NCBI RefSeq assembly: GCF_910592395.1
Contig: NC_088324.1
Coordinates: 12,736,953 to 12,800,952 of the forward strand
Direction of reading: 5' to 3'
Source of the DNA: Lineus longissimus
Lineage: Eukaryota; Nemertea; Pilidiophora; Heteronemertea; Lineidae
DNA length: 64,000 nucleotides
The number at the start of each line of letters is the position of its first letter. Position 1 is the first letter of the stretch. The notes beneath the pieces are model-generated. The model made no database searches, was not told the DNA's origin, and saw only the letters and a list, made by a program, of their open reading frames with translations. Positions 1-12,110 of the stretch are shown piece after piece. Both the position numbers and the translations under genes were made by a program.

Positions 1-1405
1 TCCATTTTAATTCTCATCCAATGTGGGTGATTTCAAAATTGGTGCCAACAATGTTAACAAAACAGGTTTCAAGATGTGCATTACCAAAATATGTGTCACA
101 CTTGGGTTTACACCAACTTGAAAATCCATCAGCGGATCAGATATTACATTTCTAGCATTTAAAAGCTTGGTGTCTGCCAAGTTCTGATGACAGCCACTTT
201 CGAAAAACACCCTATTGTCCATTTACAAAGTCTGTGAGACTAGGATATCATCAATTGCTGACATATTGAACATGGAACAAACTTCAGAAGGCACTGATCA
301 TGTAACAAAAATATGTGACTTAAAATACAAAATAAATGTGCAAGGCAAATTGGGGAAAAAGCTAGCCCATGTCATTTTTCTTTCTTCCCATACTCGAGAA
401 TTGTCAATACGACAATACAACAAATTGGAAGGATTATATCGTGTTCCACTGCAGCTAGTTTTACACCAATTTACCTTACAGGTCCGATTCAACAACAACA
501 TATTGAAATTCCTCTCGAAAAGAGTTACCGTAAATCACAACCAAAATATGAATTCACATCGCAATATCAAACTGTTTGTTTCACTGAACAAAAGACGACC
601 AGTCAATTGCAAATAACAACATTCTCAAACATGATTTCCATATTTGTCTGTTATTTAAATTTAAAGAAAACCAATTATTCATCAACCTCCTTGATTGACA
701 CCTTATTCATTTACATTTATTTACACAGGCGTTGAAATGATATGGGAACCTGGATTATTTTGCTTGTGATGTATTTTCCAACAGCAACACAAAGATGAGA
801 TATCATTTCCTCGATCAACTAATATGACCATTTTTATCTAAAGGTAACGAAATTAACATATTTTATGTATTCGTTCTATAGAAACAATATAAATGCGGTG
901 ACCAGGTTTTATGTTTTCAAACCATTTACGGACATTTCTGTGACCCTAAAATTCAAAAGGGAAGAGAGACTTCATTCCCTTAATGTCTAACGTACTATTA
1001 GTTCCTTTGTGTCTCAAAAAGACCCCACTATACTCCCATCAGAACTGTTCCTTCATATACAGCACCTTCAAATACTCTGACCATCCTTATAGAAATAAAT
1101 GTCTCCAAAATGACAAAGATTGAAAACGCCTTTGGTCCAAAAAAAACACTGATTATTAGTGTCTATGTTAACTTTTGATCTTAACTCATAAAATAATGCA
1201 AGGAATAAAACGGGGTTCAGAACATTTGATAGAGCAATCAAATCAATCTTAGTGCATAGACACTTGAACAGAATTTTTTTAACCCTCTTTATATCTTCAA
1301 CATTTTCTGTGTTTAGATCAAAAGTCAATAACAGAGACACCGAAAGCACTGATGAAATCTTCATGATTGAACGATTGTCAGTTGTCTTTTCTCCGGTCTT
1401 TTTAG
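1..1405. other. 3' flank / probable 3'UTR of the uridine-cytidine kinase gene
   Basis: No coding exon is recognised here. The stretch lies downstream of the kinase stop codon on the minus strand and probably holds its 3'UTR. The plus-strand word TTTATT near 717 reads as AATAAA on the minus strand and is a possible polyadenylation signal. Short ORFs on both strands match no family I know and are AT-rich. Confidence 0.4.
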
Positions 1406-4056
1406 CTAATGCGGCCGACTGCTTGAGAGTGATTCGGAGACATTTCTTTCACGTTTCTTTGGCTTAGACTTTGGTTTCAATATCTCCTGAATGTGCTGGA
1501 CAATCAGATCAATGGCAACTGAAAAAATATTAAGAGGATTATTCAAGCAGAATTAGAATGAAAATCACCTAGGTGTTGTTCATTTAGTACATGAAACCAG
1601 GGGAGGGAGGGAGTTCGTCAACCAGAAGTTCATTTTGCATGCAGGTGGAGGGGAGGGGTGGGGTGGGTTGGATTGAAAAGATGACGATTTGAACATCTTA
1701 ATTCACAGTAACATGTCTCTAAGTATGAAGGTAGAATTCAATATCCATGACAGTTTATTGATTTCAACATTTCACAATAAATCATAATTAGGTATGGATT
1801 TGTCAATTCAGCATTATTGTCAACTGGTGGCTCTTACCTTTGTTATCTGCACCCCTGGGAATAATGACATCGGCATATTTTTTTGTCTGAATAGCAAATT
1901 GACAAAAATAAGATACGAAAAACAACTGAGTACAACTTAGTTTTACAAAAATTTTAACTTTTCAACCTATGGCAGAGGCTGCAACATCTACTTGTGGGTT
2001 GGCACATTTGGAAGTCATGTGTTTAATACATTTTTACATTAATGACCTTATGACCAGAATTTCACAATAAAAGTGTCATAATGACAAATGAACTTACTGG
2101 TAAGCAGAATTCCTCAAAGGCAGGTTTCACATAGGTGGTGTACTGATTCAACACTTGTTCCAGGTCTCGATGCATCTCTTTGATGTCACGCACAACTGCC
2201 AGAAGATATGAAAACATTGACAACTCAGTGTTGACACAGGTTTTTGATTTGAAAGAACGTTGTTGTCCTAAGTAATATAATGTTTTTTTGTGCAAATACC
2301 CTAATTTTTCATTTGTTTTTTCCCTAAGTTCAAAGACTTGTCTTTGGATTGGCAAACTGAATATGATGACACAAAGGAATACCAACCTCGTCTTGAAAGT
2401 CTTGTGTCAGGGTCCGTGTCTACGAATAATTTCATGTTGAACATGTCGACAATATCCTTATTATAAAATACCAAGATGCCTTCTACTAGGACCACATCAA
2501 CTGGAAAAACTGTTCTTGGTTCATCCATCCTGTAGAATGAAAAAGATTACAAACTACAGCCTCAGTTTGTAATCAAAATTATACTTTCTCAGACTCGGCT
2601 AAGACAGAGACATATTTGTTTGAATATTCCTTTTCTACATTTGAGAAAACAGCGATTGACGCAAATATAATTTAGTTAGAAATGAGCAATAATCTGCACA
2701 GATTATTGCCAGTGTGTCAGTCAGACTGATATACATGTAATTAACTGGGATTTATGAGTAGTCATCGGACATTCAATACTATTATACAAACCTTCGACTG
2801 CTGCCAATATCATATCGGGGTACCTTTACTGGGTCTGTTCCTCTCTTGATCGCCTGTAAAGTTTCTTTCATCATGTCAAAATCAAATGCATCTGGAAAGA
2901 AATGCCACATGACTTATTCTTCAGATTGAAATTCTGGTAATGGATGGTACGCCCCGTGCCTATACTACCCAGCTTGATATCAGAGTTTTCTCTCCTAGAA
3001 TGATCACCTACGAGGAGGGCTAAGGAGGCCTGTCGCCCCAATTGAACTCATACCAGAAAGACCATATCGATGCAAAGAGCTTTTAGTGTCAGTCACAATA
3101 TGATTCAAGGATACAGCTAGAGCTACACTAAACAGACAGCACCACAATCCATCAAGTAGTAAGAATGATGACCTCGGATGGTATGATTATTACATTACAA
3201 ACGTATACACCCAAATAGACACTTTACTTACTTGGATGATCAAAATTGTAAAGTCCCCTCTGAGCTCGATCACGTTCTTCTTCATCCAAGTTCTTGTAGA
3301 AGCAATCCTGGCTGATGATGACCACTTGGCGGTTGTTGGAATCAACGTCTGTTTGGCCTAGCAAGTCCATCACTCGCTGACACACCGAGGTCTATATAAT
3401 GAATTATGAACATGTAAAACCTCTTAAAATAATGAAACCATTCATGATCTATTTATACAACCGATAACCCTTTATGTTCCAAGTAAAAAACACACGTGTG
3501 ATGAGTCAGAGCCCTTGTTCAATTGTTGAAACAATTTTTTTTGTCGAATCCGTATAGCTCGCCTGTCCTCGGTATTTAAGGCCTTTTTCTTTTTCGCGGT
3601 TTTGCCAGATAGCCTCGCCGGTACCACCTACACATAGTACACCAAGTCCTAGGCCTGCACCTAGGCTCGGGAAAACTACAAACCATAGGCAGAGGCCTAT
3701 TTACAATATATCTTCATGGTTAAAGACGCCACACAAAACCAATTGTAACAGTAGGCTACATCATCATGACATGCTTACTGCATGACATGCAGCATGTTGA
3801 TCCGAGTAGGCCTATATCGTACATACATTGCGTGCATTGCATGCATTGCATCCTGCATGTCATTGTATGTACTGACGACGACATTCTTTTTCTCGTCACA
3901 GCGAATGAAGTCGGTCTTTTTATATTTCATTACCTTTCCTGAAGATGTTCCTCCTGCTACTCCAATCATGACAGGCCTTGGAATGTCCTGCATACCATTT
4001 CTATAGCCCCTTGAAGTGCCACGTCTTCCATTGAAACTCGTGCAGCTCGAAGTCAT
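1406..4056 (-). CDS. UCK: Uridine-cytidine kinase, complete, 7 coding exons, 261 aa
   Basis: Phosphorylates uridine and cytidine to UMP and CMP with ATP or GTP, in cytosolic pyrimidine salvage. Exons (minus strand): 4056-3934, 3391-3232, 2891-2792, 2529-2387, 2195-2098, 1886-1838, 1518-1406. All introns are GT-AG and phases join to a 261-codon frame, the usual UCK1/UCK2 length. Visible marks: Walker [11 protein letters not shown] at residues 32-41 ending exon 1; QDCFYKNL; the NFDHPNAFDFD segment spanning exons 2-3; [27 protein letters not shown] and [15 protein letters not shown] in exon 4; [11 protein letters not shown] then [15 protein letters not shown]. The C-terminus after QHIQEIL is basic and serine-rich and ends at TAG. 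The ATG at 4056 is the first in frame. UCK1 versus UCK2 orthology is not resolved; an invertebrate may carry one pre-duplication gene. Confidence 0.95.
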
Positions 4057-4780
4057 TTTGTTTTCAGAGTCTCGAAAGTTATCGAGAAATTAGCAACCGT
4101 ATTTACGTATAGCAAAACTCAAATATCACACTAAGTAACAGTTTTTTTGTATATCCCTTACTGATATCTGTACGATCGAATGCATGGTTATATTATGTTA
4201 TATTTTTTTGTTTAATATTATTTGAGGCAATGCATTTCAGATCGGGGGACTTAGATCGAATTGGCCGCGGGAAAGTTCGAAGGCGGCAGGTTTAATAGAA
4301 TTGATGGTTTTTATCTCAAGACATCGGGATCAGGAAACTCGTATTGTCATCGCCTTTTATATATCCAAGTTTTTAAGTGGTTTAAGGTTATGTAGATGTA
4401 GATATTTACCCAAAGGGATAACGATGAATGTAAGAGAAGAGCGCCGATTAAAATGGGCGTGGTTCATGCGCCACGTGCCCGGGGCCACGTGTCGAGGTTG
4501 GATGCACATTGATTCAATGCATACCGTCCATTCTCCAAGCGGACATGATATTCGATGTCATGTCATCATAAGGTTTTTGTGTATTTCCGGCCCTCATCTT
4601 TGGTTTTGGGGTAGATTGGCACGGTCTGTTCACACTGATGATTCGCATGATTGCGACGTCTATATTATAGCCTAATACCCGCCTGACAACCACGACATTT
4701 TTTGAAACAATTTCCCCATTTTCCTGTTGCAGCTTGGAACTCGTGAGCCGGACTCACTCGTAACGACACTTTCACGAAAT
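4057..4780. promoter_or_regulatory. Shared head-to-head promoter region of UCK and CCDC152-like gene
   Basis: The two start codons diverge and are 724 bp apart. Two CACGTG E-boxes lie at 4472-4477 and 4486-4491, separated by a GC-rich spacer, which suggests bHLH-type binding (inference). A strong acceptor (TTTTCCTGTTGCAG) ends at 4732, so the CCDC152-like gene has an upstream non-coding exon whose donor I could not fix. No TATA box is obvious near either start. Confidence 0.5.
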
Positions 4781-6684
4781 ATGTCATTGCACGATGATTA
4801 TGAGGATATTGGTAGCAAAGTGAAGAATCTGGACAGCTTGGTCAGAGAATTTCAGAACTGGCAACAGGCCTACAGCAAATTGATCTGGGAGAACATAAAT
4901 CTCCAGACAGAGTTGAAAGATTTGCATAAACAACAAATGGACAACAAGGACGCCAACCAACAGTTGAAAAATGGTAAGAAATTATTTAGAAAATTGTCCG
5001 TCGCGAGGGCAGATTGCGAAAAGCAAGCATTTAATGCCAAGTGTAAGATCATTAGGCCTATGCTGATGTGTAAGCCATCCCTACTCTAATTCTTTCCTGT
5101 TCCGCCGATGTCAAGATTTATATGCATGTACCCGGTATTTAGACCAGAGTTAATCTGACTATAGTGCTCAGAGTCTGAGCACTGGACATTGCATGAAAAA
5201 GGAGTTTGTTTGCAAATTTCGCCTACGGCCAAAGAAAACCATGCCGATCCACCGTCGTTGTGCGTAATATAAAGTGAAAGGAGGAGACATTAGGACTGAT
5301 ATTCACCCCGATAAGTCCGCATGAAGAAAAACGTAGGTTGACCAGATGTTCATGATATATAGTATACGTCCGGCAGCCCGGCGTAGACTTAGACTTAAAA
5401 GCATTCTCATTTACTAAATATAAGTTTCCTGTGCAGAATGTCACAATCTGACCCAGGGTGATCTATATTGGCATTTGCAGAATCTCGAAAGCTTCAAGAA
5501 CAAATAGATAGACTTCACTCTGTCTTGAAGACAAGATGTGACGTCCAGAACGAAAACAGAACTCTGAAATTGGAACTTGAGAGTATGATAGAAGCAAGTG
5601 CAAAACTGACTCATGAATCAGCCATTCAGTTTGAGCAACTGCAAGAACAAGTTGACCAAACGAGGAAACAACACAAACAAGAGATCGAAGACCTGGAAGA
5701 GGTTCAAAGCGCACAGGGTGAGTCGAAGTCGACGCTCATGATTTCTACATACAAATATAATTTTATCCCCAGGCTCGCATCCACTGATGGTGAATTACTG
5801 TGGGGCGACGGGAGGGGCGGGCGTAGGGACAGTATATCGAATGTGTCAGTGTGTTTGCAATAAACAACCACCTCATGCAGTGGTAGTCATCTATGAGCCT
5901 CGAGTGTCAAGATGCATAGTGTAAGCGAGATTATTCCTTTCAACGTCTTTTCTTCACCAGCTGCTGCTGATAAGGCGACATACGAGCAAAACCTAGAGGA
6001 TAATAAGAAGGAGATCCAGAATTTGGAACAGAGAATGGCAGACATGGAGAAAGAGAAGCATTCGGAGGTAGTCAAGCTTCGACTTGAGGTAAGCCTGCAT
6101 TCTCTCAATACTCATCACACAATTCTATGCATGTATATATACTCTTTATAATGGGATATGAGCAGATCAATTTGTGAATGATGACCCTTGATGGGTCAAG
6201 ATGCTACGTACATGGATAGACTACTGCAGAAATGCACCAGCAATGGACTCGAAACTTAAAGGCATGATTCCGGTCGGTGCATTGTGATCGTTGATCTCCA
6301 ACCTCGGTATAAATCTTGTGTAACTGGTCAAGGAGACAACCATAAAGCAACCAAAAACAAAATTATTTGTGCTCTGAGGCACATGGCCTTACTTGTGGCC
6401 TTTGACCACAGATTTATTGAGTAAAATTTTCATTTCTTCCTCAGTACGACGCTAGACTCCTGAGGCTACAAAAGCAGACCAGTAGGGTTCAACAGAATGC
6501 AGCAGCCTCATCGAACCAGGAAATATTCCGCAAGAAACTCCAACATGCCAAGTCCGAGTATGAGAGGGAGATCTGTGGCCTGAGGCGGACCATCTCTGAT
6601 CTCGAGAGTCAGACATCCAGGAACAGTGCGGGGAATTTGTCGTCAAAATTGGGCCAACTTCAGCCAAAGAAGAGAAAGTTTTAG
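4781..6684 (+). CDS. CCDC152: CCDC152-like coiled-coil protein, complete, 4 coding exons, 265 aa
   Basis: Coiled-coil protein of unknown biochemical role. Coding exons 4781-4973, 5481-5717, 5961-6088, 6445-6684 join in phase with GT-AG introns; the ATG at 4781 sits in the exon whose acceptor ends at 4732. The chain is almost entirely heptad-type alpha helix rich in E, K, Q and L. The last two exons carry the recognisable CCDC152 signature: NLEQRMADMEKEKHSEVVKL, then RKKLQHAKSEYEREICGLRR, then a basic KKRKF C-terminus, the same order and end as I know from vertebrate CCDC152. In vertebrates that gene lies beside selenoprotein P; no selenoprotein is seen here, where the neighbour is UCK. There is no signal peptide or membrane segment. 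AATAAA near 7116 may be the poly(A) signal. Confidence 0.85.
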
Positions 6685-7336
6685 TGGTTCCCATCGTAAG
6701 ATGACGTTGACTTTTCCAACCCTTATTGAGACATTCTTTATTCTCTCGGAGTTTGAAAAGTGCAATGTAAAACAATACACAGTTACGGGTATACTTTTAC
6801 AGTGCAGCTGAGAAGAACATGTACGTTGATCCCCTGTCAATGTTGTCATGTTGATAAGGCTTTTTCTGACTCGATGACCATGTTAATAATTTCGAATCGT
6901 TCTCGTTTTGTGTTTGCAAAAAGGGCAAATTTCCGGCACTGTGGAAAAGAACGGTAACTCCCAATCGCGTGCGTGAAGTCGGCCTGTAATCGTGTCTGAA
7001 CAGCATTTGCGTGCTCACCAGACGTCGAAGACGCTACTTCTGGAAACTGTGGAAGTCCGTGCGACATATAAATCCTTTCTAAACTTGTTGTAACGTTAGG
7101 CCCCAGTTGTTGTCGCAATAAATGTTTCGGTCGAATACCATTCACTTATCAGTTCCATGGTGTGGATATTCTTGTTATTTCTACATTGGTATATAAATCT
7201 GCATGCAACTTTCGAGAAAACGCATACGAGATAGTGTCATGCCTGGGCCGGTGCTGCCTCGTGCAGGAAGAAATATGATGGAGAAGTTCATGACGTGATA
7301 GCAGCAGAGAACTTTTAATCATACGCTGATGAATTT

Positions 7337-7535
7337 AGTACATACCGGTGTAATGTTTTTGAGTGTTTCTGTTTTTGAGTGTTTCCCCTCATTGTTTGGG
7401 AACGCTCAAAAATAGATTGACAAGTTTTTCTGTGTATCCCCCTATTGAAAAGTCATGGTCTCTCTAGCTGCCTATTGTTTGGAAACACTGAAACATGGGG
7501 AACAACCACAGATGTTACACCGGTATGCATGTGTA
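7337..7535. repeat. Dispersed short element, copy 1 (inverted ends CATACCGGTGTAA)
   Basis: The left end reads CATACCGGTGTAATGTTTTT. The right end carries the complement of CATACCGGTG with one gap. Internally GAGTGTTTC on the left faces GGAAACACTGAAAC on the right. A diverged copy occurs at about 17160-17330 with the same order of blocks: TTTTTGAGTGTTTC, CATTGAAAAGTCAT, TCTCTAGCTG, GGAAACACTGAAA, AACAACCACAGAT. A non-autonomous DNA element is the likely source. Confidence 0.5.
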
Positions 7536-8300
7536 AAAGAGGACACATATACATATGACATTCGTGATCTGCAGCCAAGTGTGCGACTTTGGAAACAATG
7601 GAGGGTCTGGGGCGCTCCCTCCCTAGAAAAAAGAATTGGGAACGAGAGGCTTGGGGTGCAGCCTCAACCGAAGAGCACCGAATGAGCGATTTCGGCCGAA
7701 AAGAAGAGAAAGAAGAATTAAGTGGAAAAATGTGGGTTTTCCGAGTATCTGAAAAGTTATTGCTTTTTGTGGAGAGGCGCAACAAAAAAATAAAGTAACA
7801 CATTGTTTACTGGTATCATCAAAAATTTATGAGGCCATCTGGAATATTCATATAGTGTATATAATGTATATACAATAAACATTTTGAAACATGTCAAACC
7901 AAAGGCAAATCCAAGTAATATACACGTACGTACATATAACATTTTCAATATACAAGGTTCAGAGTAAAAAATATATTTTCTTCTGAATAATGCATTTAAA
8001 TTATGGACGTAATTATCAATATCCTTGGACCACAGGCCACTGACTCAAGGGTCAGTAAGGGGTCAAAACATTGTAAAATGTACATTATGTGTTAAGGTAT
8101 AAGAAGGAGAAGGAATCCACACATTAATGTGGATTTCTTCGTTACTCTCCCCTGATTCGGTGGCCTGCTGTGGTGGGAGCCTGAGTGTTCCCAGAAGGAA
8201 TGACAAGACAACCGTCGGTACATGCATAGAACAAAGATAGAACTAAGAGCTCTAACGTTTTAAAATTGATTCAGCTTTTTTCGATTATCCTGGGGAGACC

Positions 8301-8401
8301 CATCCTGGCACCATTTGTTTTTAAATTTTTTTCAGTACTCCGCCTCTCGATGTATTGTATACGACATAGGAGCGGAGTAAAACAAACCTGATTTCAGGAT
8401 G
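8301..8401. mobile_element. 101-bp MITE with 9-bp target-site duplication
   Basis: The element begins CATCCTGG and ends CAGGATG, followed inward by similar TTTGTTTT / AAAACAAA blocks and an inner hairpin ACTCCGCCTC facing GAGCGGAGT. It is flanked by perfect 9-bp direct repeats GGGGAGACC at 8292-8300 and 8402-8410. No coding capacity; mobilised in trans if at all. Superfamily not assigned. Confidence 0.7.
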
Positions 8402-9939
8402 GGGGAGACCCAGCATAGAGTCAAATATACAGATTTAGTACAAGTAGTATAGATATTCATCAGACATCTGACTCGTGATATACCTTTTCAAACAAAACAA
8501 ATGGGGTCAATATAATACCGCTGCCCATACCAGGCATTTAAATCTAAATTCAATGTACATAGCAAATTTCTAATTACGTTGACAGTGAAACAACTTTTCA
8601 GTAAAAACAAATTTTCTTCTGATATATATGAATATCACATGTGATATACTGAATTACATGCATGGTGGTAAAAACAGACACATCATTTGAATACTGGTAT
8701 CTTGTGTAGTGTTCCTACTACGGGAATGACATAAAATGCACACCGGGTAGGTCAAACAACACTGCATCACTTGAAAGTTATTCGGGTTGAAGTACATTAT
8801 GCACCAGAATATCACATCGAATCGAGTAAAAAGCAACCTCCCGGGCTGCTACCTCATCCACCGTTACGATTGATGAACGGGTTATAAGTAGTATGTTTTC
8901 CATAACGCCTGCACTAGCATCACAAGAAGACAATCAATATTCGCGCTCTTTGGGAAATTTACTATGATAATCGGTGTCCATTTGGTATAAATCTTTGTTA
9001 TTATAACATCATATGCATTTGATATTGAGTTAAATAAACCACAGCACAAAAGTAAAGGTTAAACTTCAGAACAGGACGACTCCATCAATAGTATTTTTTC
9101 CAACGCTGTGAAACAAAAAGAATAGATTGTCGTACGAGTCCAGATTCTTGAGATTGAGAAAGCCGCTGACAAAATGAACCTATAAGTGGAATAGCCCCAT
9201 GCATTTCGTACTGAATCTTACGGAAATTTGGTCTGCACAGTGTCCACCGTGGTCAGTATTTGCAGAGCGGATCTTCATTCTTAATTAGCAACATACTCAT
9301 TCTGCTAGATAAGTAATGGCAAATATAGCAAGTTCTTTTCCCTGAGATATTAGTATTCTTTACGATACATGAACAAATGAACAAATGAACAACTTAACCC
9401 TGCCAATAGAGAATTAAACACAGAGTCATGCTTGGTTGAGGAAAATGACCCTTTTCAGATGTATAGTAACATGACATGAAAAAATGACACACAAACGTAC
9501 CTAATGTTCAATACGCATACACATAAACGTAACCTCTCCCCACACACAAACTTCTTTCTTTTCTATTTTCACCCCAAATCTTTGCCTTTACGAAAACATC
9601 CACGTCCATGAATGCCTACTTTCCTGACATACAAGACATTGCTGTCCTTTTGGTGAAAGTGTCAGAACATTGAACAACTACACAGATGCATTTAAGATCT
9701 ATATTTCTAGCCAAATGCCATACGAAATAGAACCCAATTTCCTTGAAGTGAACCACACCGATCTTGTAGAATTTTTTGGTTTGGGTATACAAAGAACTCA
9801 AACTATCTAAATACAAGCAACAAACTCCCGACACAGTTTGTGACATAGTCAATCTACAGAACTCTACTCAACAACGAACAATGAGGTAGATCGCTTCAGA
9901 ATATCGGGGTTTATAGCTCCGTTAAGTTCTCGTAAAATT

Positions 9940-12110
9940 TTACAACATGGATATAGTTTCCTCGTTGAGTGTCCTTGCTGTACTCACAATGACTACTTCA
10001 GTCTTTTCTTTAATGTCGAATACAAAACTGTTATATGTCTCTGGCCTCATTTTACGCAGGTTTATTCTGGTTTTGATATCGTCATACCATGGCTTTATCA
10101 TCACCAGGACACACAGTATCACAGAAGTGCCACCAAAGTACATAGAAGTTCCGTATCGCTTTGTCACATCATACAAGATACCTGCTATAGGTGCACCAAC
10201 AAGTAAGCCAATACCACACATGAAGAGAAACATACTATAGGCAACCTTTAGGTTGTGCAGTCCAGCAATTTTGACTGCTATCAGCTGAACGAGAGTTGCA
10301 TAAGGTGCAGTGCAGAATCCAAACACACCGCACAGAAAAAGCAAAACTGGAAAATATGGTACGGACGGAAATGCAAGGATGACACCACCAACAATCAAAT
10401 ATGATAGAAGGTACTGACTCATCACGTTGACACATTTTAACCCCCCTAATCCACCTTGGATAATCCTGCCAAAAAAGTTTGCCACACCAATCATGGTCAA
10501 AGCCAGTTGGCAATGGAAGCGCTCCTCCCCAGTTAGAATTTCTATTACAGCTGACACGTGGACGTAGACGACAGAGGATCCGATTGTAAACAGAGTTTGG
10601 TGGAGAATAAACAGCAAAAATGAACAGTTCTTGAGCAAACTGACTTTCACCACTGAGCTCCTGCGTCGCAGACGTCTTGTCCCAATAGGTGGAGGGTCCT
10701 CATCTGGCATTGATGGGCTCCGTAGCAATGCACCGCAGACAACAACGTTCAAGGTGAGTCCTCCTAAGATAAGAAGCGAGCCTTTCCAGCCGAATATCTT
10801 TACTAGGTATTGAATGAGGAGAGGCATGATGAAACTGCCACATCCTCCCCCACTCATTGCCAGGCCGATTGCGAGACCTGCGCTCTCCGGTGTGAAGAAG
10901 AACATCGGAACAGTCGCCATGGAGTTGAAGCAGAAGGAGAAACCGACACCTGGAATCGGAAAGAAAATTTGTAAGTGGCATTATCGGTCGATGCTTTCAA
11001 ATGGGGACATCAAGAGCGCACAATCGTCATTTTGGCAAGGATCATAACATTTAGTTTGGATGATCCTAATTCAAACGGCGTGAACAGCTTTACCTATCTC
11101 CTGCTATATGAAATCATCTCCTGGCAGACCATTATTTCTAGCTTAACCCAAGGAAGGGTGCTAATGTTTTAGATCGCTGTCTGGATTTAAGGTACTGGAG
11201 ATGTACCGGTACTTGGAAATGAGTACGTATGTGAAAAAAAGAACAGGTCATATCAACACCTGGCTGTGAGGACTCGAGATACGAGTTGGAGATTCATAGA
11301 GATTGGCAAAAATCTCCTTTGTAACAAAGGAAACTCACCTGTAATTATACCATACGTCACCATGAGGACGTACACGTTCTCAACAAATGATGATGAAATG
11401 AGACCAACGGCAGCCAGCAGTCCTCCAACTATCACAACCTTCCTGTCTCCAAAATGTCCGACCAAAAAGCTGGCGAAGGGGCCTGGAACGACAACATCTT
11501 TAGAAATAGGATCTATGTGGATGTGCTTGACGAATCCTTCTTTCCAAGATAACTTCTTTCACCGAGAACCTCAACCAAGAAAATTTCAAGAGAGAGTTGA
11601 AACATGAAAACCAATGGGTAGAGAGCAGTTACTCAACCTTCAGTCGCCTGAGTCGGGATACGACTTGTGCATGATATTGGAATTCCTTCACGAGAAAGTC
11701 GTATGCATCTCTCTCCTTTGAGAATCTTTGTTTCTGTAAATACAAGCTGCCCTACCGTAAATCTAGGAAAACCGTGATAAATTGTGCGGTCAGAGAGAAT
11801 GAAAAGGAGCCCTGTCAAGCTAAAAGACAAAGTTGCAGCCACATGTTTAGACCTTATTAGCTGATACTAAAATAGTGATCACCTCACCTGCTAGGCAGAG
11901 CAATCCAATGTTCATTGATCCTATCCAAGCCGTCACACCACTGCTGGACTGGAAATGGTCCATCCATTCCGTGTAATACAACCCCGAAGAATTACTCAAT
12001 CCGACCACAATGAAGTTTGTTACAAATGCCGCTACTACGACCATCCAGCCCCAGTGTGGGCTGATATCCCGAACACACTGGCGGCTAGGCGTTTTCCTTA
12101 TGCACGACAT
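9940..12110 (-). CDS. SLC16 family monocarboxylate-type transporter, complete, 3 coding exons, 458 aa
   Basis: Twelve-helix MFS transporter of the MCT family; relatives carry lactate, pyruvate, ketone bodies, aromatic amino acids or other solutes, so the substrate is not predictable. Exons (minus): 12110-11888, 11482-11339, 10949-9940; each junction is phase 1 with GT-AG ends and the sum is 459 codons including stop. The N-terminus PHWGWMVVVAAFVTNFIVVG is a degenerate form of the MCT TM1 motif, followed by the family-typical GLYYTEWMDHF and AWIGS. Exon 2 encodes GPFASFLVGHFGDRKVVIVG, matching the conserved TM2-TM4 region with its arginine-containing loop. Exon 3 encodes TM4-TM12, with a hydrophilic loop at the RRLRRRSS region between TM6 and TM7, as in MCTs. 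The C-terminal tail is short and cytosolic. The subfamily is not determined. Confidence 0.92.

Larger units (their letters stand above)
6685..9939. other. Intergenic spacer between CCDC152-like and SLC16 genes
   Basis: No coding exon with supporting splice sites was found. The spacer holds the presumed 3'UTRs of both flanking genes, an inverted-repeat element at about 7337-7535 and a 101-bp MITE at 8301-8401. A short palindrome around 8116-8141 (core AATCCACATTAATGTGGATT with one extra pair of bases) is also present. ORFs of 60-116 codons here match no known family and overlap the repeats. Confidence 0.5.
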
